Assembly: GCA_963920575.1 (NCBI GenBank)
Contig: OY986965.1
Location: 23,678,829 to 23,742,828 of the forward strand
DNA from: Narthecium ossifragum
Lineage: Eukaryota > Streptophyta > Magnoliopsida > Dioscoreales > Nartheciaceae
Reading direction: 5' to 3'
DNA length: 64,000 nucleotides
Part shown: positions 57,625 to 64,000 of the stretch, in pieces
Layout of the letters: every line of letters begins with the position of its first letter
Position numbering within the stretch: the first letter of the stretch is position 1
Position numbers and translations under genes: made by a program
Notes under the pieces: generated by a model
Told to the model about the DNA's origin: nothing
The model's database searches: none
What the model saw: the letters and a program-made list of their open reading frames with translations, nothing else

Positions 57625-58135
57625 CCGACTCCATGCAATTTCCTTTTCTTGCGACGAATCGATCTTAATCGAAGGTTCGTTAGCGACGATAGAAGCTAAT
57701 CACTCATTCGTCGACTTTGTGAATGTGATTATTTCCGGCGGATGATCCTAAACCGACTTCCGTTGAGCGATAAGTGAGGCTAACCACCCGCGTGTCGACT
57801 TCTTAATTTCGATCGTCCCAATTGGATTACGCACCTCAATTCATTAGGAGGCTACATTAGAACCTACAATGAAATGGAGATCCCAAGACCTCTCTATATT
57901 AGTTATCTTTCTTTTCACTTTGTTAATTTCTTTAATAGTCATTAATCCAAAACCTAAATCATTTTAGCTAGTTGTTTGGAGTTATCTATCGAGTACGTTA
58001 GTCATTTCTCATTTCCCTGAGGATCGACCCGGACTCCTGCTAGCTACGTAGTAGTTAGTTAGGATTCGGTATAAATTGTAATCTTTGACGCCCTAGTCAC
58101 TTTTAACGACGAGTGGTTTGGGCGCGTCAAATTTT

Positions 58136-58152
58136 TGGCGCCGTTGCCGGGG
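58136..58152 (+). other. Element F primer binding site (Asp tRNA)
   Basis: TGGCGCCGTTGCCGGGG, identical to E's. Confidence 0.88.
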
Positions 58153-58390
58153 ACTTGTTGATATGAATTTCTTACTTGATAAATTCCTTCATTCAATTAG
58201 ATTGCTTTATTTTCTTTTATTACAAAATACCAAAAATAGAACGTTGCTTATATTGTATATCTTTTTGTGTTGGTAGGTGAAGCTTCCGAGCGGCGAAGCG
58301 ACTCATCTACGGGCGAGGATACAAAGTTCTTGGACCAGCCCACTGTAATGTATCTCTTACCTTGTATGGTCCAAGTTCTTATATGTGTGA

Positions 58391-61300
58391 ATGAGTGTGC
58401 ATGAGGATTCGGATTCCGATTTAGACATCACCTTGCAAGAATTCCTAGATTCTAGGACATCTTCAAGCATACCCTTGCATAAGGACCTCCTTTTTCCTCA
58501 AGTCATGGATGCTCCCAACCCGGACCCCAATCCTAATGTCAATCCAATCCCGGACCGTAGGAGTATGAGAGATTATTATGTCCCTACTACTTTTGCACCT
58601 ACATCGGGCATACAACAACCCATTGTTCAAGCCGCACATTACGAGTTTAAGCCTCAATTCCTCCAATTCCTTCCAAACTTTCACGGCTTGAGTAATGAGG
58701 ATCCTTACTACCATCTTGAAGATTTTCTTGAAAAGAGTCCCACGGTTAAAATTCCAAACTTTACCAAGGATGCTATGAGATTAAAGTTGTTCCCATTTAC
58801 CTTGAAGGGCAAAGCCAAGCATTGGTTAGGATCCCTTGAGCCTCAAACGATCACCACATGGGACCAATTACAAAGTGCTTTTCTAGAAAAGTTCTTTCCT
58901 ATCGCTAAGACTCATGAAATGAGAACCCAAATAGCAACCTTTCGTCAAGAAGATGACGAACCTTTTCATGATGCTTGGGATAGATTCAAAGAGCTTCTTA
59001 GAAAATGCCCACACCATCAAATCCCTAAATGGTCTCTTGTTGATTATTTCTATAATGGCCTTAGACTACGTCATCAACAAGACGTAGACACCGCGTGCGG
59101 TGGGGTATTCATGACCAACCCATACGAGGACTCATGGATCTTATTTGGAAAGCTTGCCATTAATTTCCAAAATCATGCTTTCACTTCAAGGAATATTAGG
59201 GATACCTCAAATCCTAAGGGACAATCCAATTCTAGAGGAGTATTAGAGTTATCCGAAGCCACTCGTGTTGCACAACAAATTGATACTCTAAGTAGAAAAT
59301 TTGATCAAGTCCTTGCTCATTCCTTGAATCAAATTCCTACTCCTCCTTCTTCATCGAGTTACTCACCGAATTCTCCATCTTTTGGAGAACCTTGCTTCTT
59401 ATGCTCAACTCCCGGTCACCAAGTTACCGAATGCCATTTGGCATGTGATTATCCGGAGCTCGTGCAAGAGCATATAAATGCGGTCTTCAATCAATCCAAG
59501 CCTACCGATAACCCATACTCAAATACATACAATCACGGTCTTAGGGATCATCCAAATTTCTCATGGAGAAATCCCAGCCAACAACCTCCAAATGCATACA
59601 ATTCTAGGCCTCCGATTGCGGGCAATCAAGCCCCGAGCTATCCTCCTAGGTATCAAGCGCCATATCATTCTAACCAACCTCCACAATCTCAAACCACCTA
59701 CCGGCCACCTCAAGCTCCTCAAGCATATCCACCTCAAGCCCCTCATGCATATCCCTCTCAAGTGGCGGGTTATCCACAATCCTCTCATCCTCCAAATTGG
59801 AATCAAAGGCCACCTGGGCCTTCCCAATACCAAGCTCCCTATCAAGCCCATCAAGCCCCTCAAGCTCCGAAACATGATCCTTGTATTGAGGAAAGGCTTC
59901 TCAAGGTTTTGGACTCTTTTGAGACAAGTACCCAACTTTTGCATTCTCATTCCCAATCCATTGCAAAGTTGGAAGTACAAATAGGCCAATTGGCCAATAC
60001 TATGGCAAGAAGGGAGGAGGGTAGACTTCCTAGTCAACCCATAGCAAACCCTAAGGGCCAACATTTCGTCGATTCCACTCACGAGGAAGTGCAAGCGGTC
60101 ACTACCCTCCGAAGTGGAAAGATTTTTCCTAATGTGGAGATGTCCAAAGACACCACATTAGAGCAAGGGCATGAACCTCATTTATCAACTTCAATGAATG
60201 ACTCTCAAGCATCACTCCATCATGCCCCTCATGATTCCTCAAGTCCATTGCCATCTTCCAAGGAAAATGAGCCTATTTCACTCGATCCATTACCACACAA
60301 AGCATACATTCCTAGGGCTCCATACCCTCAAGCACTAGTTGATCCTCAAGCCACATCCCAACCGTGGAAGAGTGGCAAATATGAGGAGATGCTAGAACTT
60401 TTCAAGAAGGTCCACATCAACCTTCCCTTGTTGGATGCCATTAAGCAAGTGCCTTCTTATGCCAAATTTTTGAAGGACTTGTGTACTCATAAGAGGCAAT
60501 CCAAGTCTCATGTCTCTAAAAAGCTCTTCCTAACTGAGCAAGTTAGCTGGATTCTTCAACTCGATCTACCTCCGAAATTGAGAGACCCCGGCACTCCTAC
60601 TATTTCTTGCATCATAGGAGATCAATTGATTGAGGGGGCTCTTCTTGATTTAGGAGCTAGTGTGAATCTTATGCCATACTCCTTGTTTTGTAAGTTTGGC
60701 TTAGGAGAGCTCAAGCCGACCTCCATGACGTTGCAATTAGCCGATAGATCTATCAAAACACCACGGGGTGTCCTTGAAGATATACTAGTCAAGGTCGATA
60801 GTTGTGTCTTCCCGGTCGACTTCGTTGTGCTTGACATGGAACCGGGTCTTAGACATAGGAAGTCCATTCCCATCATACTTGGACGACCATTCTTGGCTAC
60901 GGCCAATGCATGCATCAATTGTAGGAGTGGCATCATGACCGTTACCTTCGGGAATATGGAATTGAAATTAAATATTTTTGATGCTGCTAAACAATCTATG
61001 CATGGGAATGAATGTTTTATGGTCGATTCTTTAGTGGATGATGATATTGGTGATGAATGTGCTAATGATGTGATGGTTGCAAATTTTGATATAGATGATA
61101 CTTGTGAATCATGTGTCGATGCTTGGAATGATCATGATGATGAGGAATGCTTGAATGAATTACTTGGTAATGATAAAGAGGTTGATAATGATTGTTATGA
61201 TATTAATCTTTCGGTATATCAACCATTTTATGAAGACATACCCAAGTACGAAGAGGATGTTTATGATATTAATATGCCCATCTATGAAGTTTTTGGTGAT

Positions 61301-61855
61301 GAGATATTAATTGTTGCCAACTCCTATGATATTAATATGCCTATCTATGAGGTGTTTTGGGAGGACATAACTAAGGTTGATGAGCCAAGTTTGGTTGTTT
61401 TCCAAGAAAGGTTATCAATCCCTCATGTTTGGGATGATGAAGGCCAATATATGTTACCGGCATTAGAGACTTTTGAAATTTTGGATGAGGTCTTGCCCAT
61501 TCTTAAATGTGATTATATAGGCGATGATTGTGTGACCCCTTGGTGGAGACATGCCTTTGATTTGTCACCTTCCACATCTTCCTCCACAATAATATTTGCC
61601 ACAACACTATCATTGCTCATCTTGAATGCCACCCCATTTCCCGCGTTCATGCATACATTCATTCGGCCTTATAAAACTGTTAATAAAAAACGTGACACCT
61701 TTTGTGCTAAAATGGACATAAAGTTAAAATGGCTTGTGATGAAAGAAATGTGGTTTTATCATTGGCATCTAAATAAAGTTCTTCGAAAATGGCTTCGATC
61801 TCGCATTTCTAGATGCGACCACCATTTAGAGGGGCCATCGAAATTTTATGGGTGA
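58391..61855 (+). CDS. Element F Gag plus aspartic protease polyprotein
   Basis: 1154 codons, ATG at 58391. Order: acidic N-terminus, gag capsid domain (about 130-235, GKAKHWLGSL and TWDQLQSAFLEKFFP), zinc knuckle C-x2-C-x4-H-x4-C at 335-348, a Pro/Gln/Tyr-rich disordered stretch (about 395-500), aspartic protease with DLGAS at 753 and IILGRPFLATANA. An acidic tail follows with three YDIN-(L/M)-(S/P)-(V/I)-Y units, then PWWRHAFDL and a basic end. It would form particles. It has no stops and matches E's protein across gag and protease, but the tail differs. Confidence 0.9.
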   Translation: MSVHEDSDSDLDITLQEFLDSRTSSSIPLHKDLLFPQVMDAPNPDPNPNVNPIPDRRSMRDYYVPTTFAPTSGIQQPIVQAAHYEFKPQFLQFLPNFHGLSNEDPYYHLEDFLEKSPTVKIPNFTKDAMRLKLFPFTLKGKAKHWLGSLEPQTITTWDQLQSAFLEKFFPIAKTHEMRTQIATFRQEDDEPFHDAWDRFKELLRKCPHHQIPKWSLVDYFYNGLRLRHQQDVDTACGGVFMTNPYEDSWILFGKLAINFQNHAFTSRNIRDTSNPKGQSNSRGVLELSEATRVAQQIDTLSRKFDQVLAHSLNQIPTPPSSSSYSPNSPSFGEPCFLCSTPGHQVTECHLACDYPELVQEHINAVFNQSKPTDNPYSNTYNHGLRDHPNFSWRNPSQQPPNAYNSRPPIAGNQAPSYPPRYQAPYHSNQPPQSQTTYRPPQAPQAYPPQAPHAYPSQVAGYPQSSHPPNWNQRPPGPSQYQAPYQAHQAPQAPKHDPCIEERLLKVLDSFETSTQLLHSHSQSIAKLEVQIGQLANTMARREEGRLPSQPIANPKGQHFVDSTHEEVQAVTTLRSGKIFPNVEMSKDTTLEQGHEPHLSTSMNDSQASLHHAPHDSSSPLPSSKENEPISLDPLPHKAYIPRAPYPQALVDPQATSQPWKSGKYEEMLELFKKVHINLPLLDAIKQVPSYAKFLKDLCTHKRQSKSHVSKKLFLTEQVSWILQLDLPPKLRDPGTPTISCIIGDQLIEGALLDLGASVNLMPYSLFCKFGLGELKPTSMTLQLADRSIKTPRGVLEDILVKVDSCVFPVDFVVLDMEPGLRHRKSIPIILGRPFLATANACINCRSGIMTVTFGNMELKLNIFDAAKQSMHGNECFMVDSLVDDDIGDECANDVMVANFDIDDTCESCVDAWNDHDDEECLNELLGNDKEVDNDCYDINLSVYQPFYEDIPKYEEDVYDINMPIYEVFGDEILIVANSYDINMPIYEVFWEDITKVDEPSLVVFQERLSIPHVWDDEGQYMLPALETFEILDEVLPILKCDYIGDDCVTPWWRHAFDLSPSTSSSTIIFATTLSLLILNATPFPAFMHTFIRPYKTVNKKRDTFCAKMDIKLKWLVMKEMWFYHWHLNKVLRKWLRSRISRCDHHLEGPSKFYG

Positions 61856-61866
61856 ATTCGCATTGT

Positions 61867-61912
61867 GTCGAGCTAGAGACGGTAAATCAAGCGCTTGGTG
61901 GGAGGCAACCCA
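61867..61912 (+). promoter_or_regulatory. 46-nt post-stop element of F
   Basis: It begins GTCGAGCTAGAGAC and ends GGGAGGCAACCCA, 11 nt after the TGA at 61853-61855. Confidence 0.75.
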
Positions 61913-63036
61913 TCCTTTCTTCGTATTTTTCTGAATTTGTTATTATTTCTTCTTTGCATGATTGATTGTTTTTCTCATTATTTGCATGTTTGATTTTGGT
62001 GTGTTTTTGTAATGATCTTTGTTTGAATAATTGTGATGTCAAGATGGTATGTTGAATTTGTGGGATGATTGATGTTTTGTTTGGTTTGGAGGGCTGTTTT
62101 GGTGGTATTTTCATACCTAAGGAGCCTAGTATTCATGTTTGGGGTGTATGGGGCGAATTCCCAGGTTTTCAGCCCAGTTTTGCATTTTGGTACATAAAAG
62201 ATCGATCCTCCAATCGGTGAGGATCGATCCTTTATGTCCGATTGAATGTACGCTGGAACCTGGGGGCGAGTGATCGATCCTTCAATACCTCATGATTGAT
62301 CATTTTTGCGAATTTATTCGTGACAGAGGGTTGGTTTTGAGAAGATCGATCCTTCTATCCCTCATGATCGATCATTTTTGCGAATTTATTCGTGACAGAG
62401 GGATGGTTTCTGGATGATCGATCCTTGAGAATAGAAAGATCGATCTTACTTACTTATACACGTCAGCACGACTTAAGTGAGAACCGTTATGATGCTGCCA
62501 CGTGTTCAAAAGATCGATCTTCCCTCTCTCAAGAGATCGATCTTTTGCGGGGATGGTTAAAAAAATATATAGCCGCGGGAGATCGACTTAGGGCCCCAAG
62601 CCCTAAGATCGATCATCTCTCCCCCTTCCCCTGTTCGCCCGGATGCCACATCTCTTCTTCGCCGCCTCCAACCGGTGCGCCACCCTCTCCTCCGGCCGGA
62701 TTTCACCGCCACCTACCTTCCCAAGGTGTCCGCGACCACCCTGCACCTCCCTTTACCTCTCGATCGAGCTCCCGTCCTCCACATTTACCCCACCGCCTCT
62801 CACATCTCCGTGATTGGCGGGATCCTTTAGCCTCCGGCGCAAATCGCCGCCGCCCTCCACCTCCCAGTACCTCCACTACCCCTTCCCTTCACTCCACTTC
62901 CCTCAATCGACCCCGGCGCCGTCCACATTTCGTCATCACCTTCCATCGAGCCGCCGGTGCCGCCTCATCCTTCAAGCTCGTCGTCGCCGGCCACCTTCGT
63001 TGATCCAGTTCCCCCTTGCTGCCATCCTCAGCTCCG
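61913..63036 (+). other. F spacer: T-rich part, palindrome array, TATA-like site, C-rich leader
   Basis: GATCGATC(C/T) sites at 62199-62530, AAATATATAGCC near 62568-62579, then C-rich sequence up to the env-position ATG. The layout copies the LTR promoter (array, TATA, leader). Domain-free frames only. Confidence 0.55.
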
Positions 63037-64000
63037 ATGGTTCGCAAGCACACCGCCGCCATCAAGAAGGCCACCGGGAAGGGCAAGGCTGCATCCTCTC
63101 CATCTTCCTCTCCAGCCAGGCAAGCTTCTTCCACACCATCATCGCAGGCGGCATCCTCTTCATCTTCCTCTGGGCCGGCCACTGATTCACCTTCTCCTCC
63201 TACACGGCCGGTCCGTGCCTCGCGTGCCCCTGCCACTTCATCCACAGCTCCGGCAGCTTCCAAGAGGAAAGCCTCCGCTGCCCCTTCGTCATTCAATCCG
63301 CGCCGATCCAAGAAGCTGAAGAAGCCCAAGCCCTCCACTGCGCCCACTGATGTTCGAGGCTTAGATCCGCAGTGGCGACGGGAGGTACGCCTCGAGTACA
63401 CCTTTGACGTCTCCTTCTTCCGCACGATCGAGCATGCGCAAGATTCCGTCGCCACACTGGAAGCCCGCGGCTGGCTGCCCTTCTGCACCCCCTCCACCAC
63501 TGTTTACCCACGGCTGGCCTGCATGTTCTACCAGAACATGAAGGCTATACCCTGCGGTAATGAGAGGGACGAGGCTGGTGATGCCCCGAGCCGGGCCTTG
63601 GGCTTCACTTCGATCATTGACGGCGAGGATATCACGTTCACTGCCCGGGACGTGGCTGCCCTCTTGGGTGTCCCTCGCCACTCCCCTGGTCTCCACCGAG
63701 CCACCCATGAGGAGCTGCCTCATGAGGTGGATGCCCAGCTGCTTCTCCACCCAGATCGCACAGGAGAGGGCAAATTTGTGTGGGCAGAGCTGCCCCCTCA
63801 GATGTGGTTGATCGACGATATCTTCCGCCGAAACATTTACCAAACCGGCCATGCCCAGTATAGGACTGGCAAGTGGTTGTGTTCACTATGGTTTTTGGCT
63901 AAGTCGTGGTCGATCGACTTGGCCCAGCAGGTCATCGAGGACATGTCCCAGTTTTATTGTGGAGCGGTTCGGGACCGATCGGACAGTTTTAACGATAAAC
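63037..64000 (+). CDS. Element F env-position ORF (PF20167-type), incomplete at window edge
   Basis: Open from ATG 63037 to the window end, at least 321 codons. The Ser/Pro/Ala-rich, Lys-rich N-terminus includes KRKAS (from codon 76) and RRSKKLKKPK (codons 89-98), which look like a nuclear-localisation signal. The domain core follows with LEYTFDVSFFRTIEHAQDS and QMWLIDDIFRRNIYQ, aligning with C's broken copy at 35234. No signal peptide or membrane segment is visible in the part present. The family is named a putative plant transposon protein; function unknown. Confidence 0.8.
   Translation, partial: MVRKHTAAIKKATGKGKAASSPSSSPARQASSTPSSQAASSSSSSGPATDSPSPPTRPVRASRAPATSSTAPAASKRKASAAPSSFNPRRSKKLKKPKPSTAPTDVRGLDPQWRREVRLEYTFDVSFFRTIEHAQDSVATLEARGWLPFCTPSTTVYPRLACMFYQNMKAIPCGNERDEAGDAPSRALGFTSIIDGEDITFTARDVAALLGVPRHSPGLHRATHEELPHEVDAQLLLHPDRTGEGKFVWAELPPQMWLIDDIFRRNIYQTGHAQYRTGKWLCSLWFLAKSWSIDLAQQVIEDMSQFYCGAVRDRSDSFNDK

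Larger units (their letters stand above)
56480..58129 (+). repeat. Element F 5' LTR
   Basis: TGATAAGACGTG to GGGCGCGTCA, 1650 bp. Palindrome array 56668-57022, promoter block 57044-57062, TATAAATA 57084-57091, uORF 57191-57247, three long hairpins 57456-57624. Confidence 0.92.
56480..64000 (+). mobile_element. Element F: Athila-like, gag plus env-position ORF, no pol, runs off the window
   Basis: 5' LTR, aspartate-tRNA primer site, intact gag/protease ORF, 46-nt element, palindrome array, then an open env-position ORF. Pol should lie between gag and the 46-nt element, as in C, but is absent. LTR ends relate F to C. The 3' LTR is outside the window, so age cannot be read. Confidence 0.9.

Noticed and set aside
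62392..63185. Long plus-strand ORFs just before the F env-position ORF
   Set aside because: C-rich leader sequence read in other frames; the ATG at 63037 in the domain-bearing frame aligns with C's homologue and is preferred.

Overview
The window looks like a repeat-dense stretch of a flowering-plant nuclear genome. Almost all of it is nested Ty3/gypsy LTR retrotransposons. Long LTRs, a chromovirus-type integrase tail, Athila-type gag/protease proteins, plant tRNA primer sites and fragments of two plant gene families (gamma-glutamyl transpeptidase and alpha-expansin) all support this. The sequence does not let me name the species.

Layout. Element A (Tekay-type chromovirus, + strand, badly decayed) spans about 1270-46608. 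A reversed LTR of its own family lies at 1-1269, a solo LTR of the same family at 41236-43640, and its 3' LTR at 44327-46608. Element C (Athila-like, 3783-39892, TSD GTGAG) is inserted in A's reverse transcriptase. C holds its 5' LTR remnant, a truncated pol (11790-13398), an acidic ORF, an env-position ORF with three nonsense codons, and its 3' LTR. Element D (gag-only Athila-like, minus strand, 4716-11789) sits in C's 5' LTR and itself carries solo LTR S (9726-11322). Element B (Tekay-type, 13927-33009) is inserted in C downstream of pol. Element E (gag plus protease only, 16754-26036, TSD GACTT) is inserted in B's gag. A>C>B>E is a four-deep nest; E is youngest, with about 11 LTR differences in 1430 bp counted by eye. 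From 46609 to 51375 lies non-LTR sequence with gene fragments and tandem repeats. Element G (chromovirus, minus strand, 51376-55021) follows, then a reversed Athila-type LTR fragment (55022-56026). Element F (Athila-like, 56480 to beyond 64000) has an intact gag/protease ORF, no pol, and an open env-position ORF that runs off the window.

What stands out is a shared cis-acting architecture in the Athila-like elements C, D, E and F (partly also S and the 55-kb fragment). (1) The leader has a short uORF ending in Lys-Met-Ser-x-stop. (2) Hairpins with changing stems and near-constant CTAG-type loops follow in the R/U5 region. (3) A 46-nt element starts 11-17 nt after the gag or pol stop. (4) An internal polypurine tract lies about 1.1 kb before the terminal one, next to GNRA-type hairpins. 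(5) Arrays of GATCGATC-centred palindromes lie upstream of the TATA box. Gag-only elements keep all the parts I could check while pol copies are dead, so I suggest these are the cis signals by which gag-only elements use pol supplied in trans. That role is inference; the sequence patterns are directly visible.
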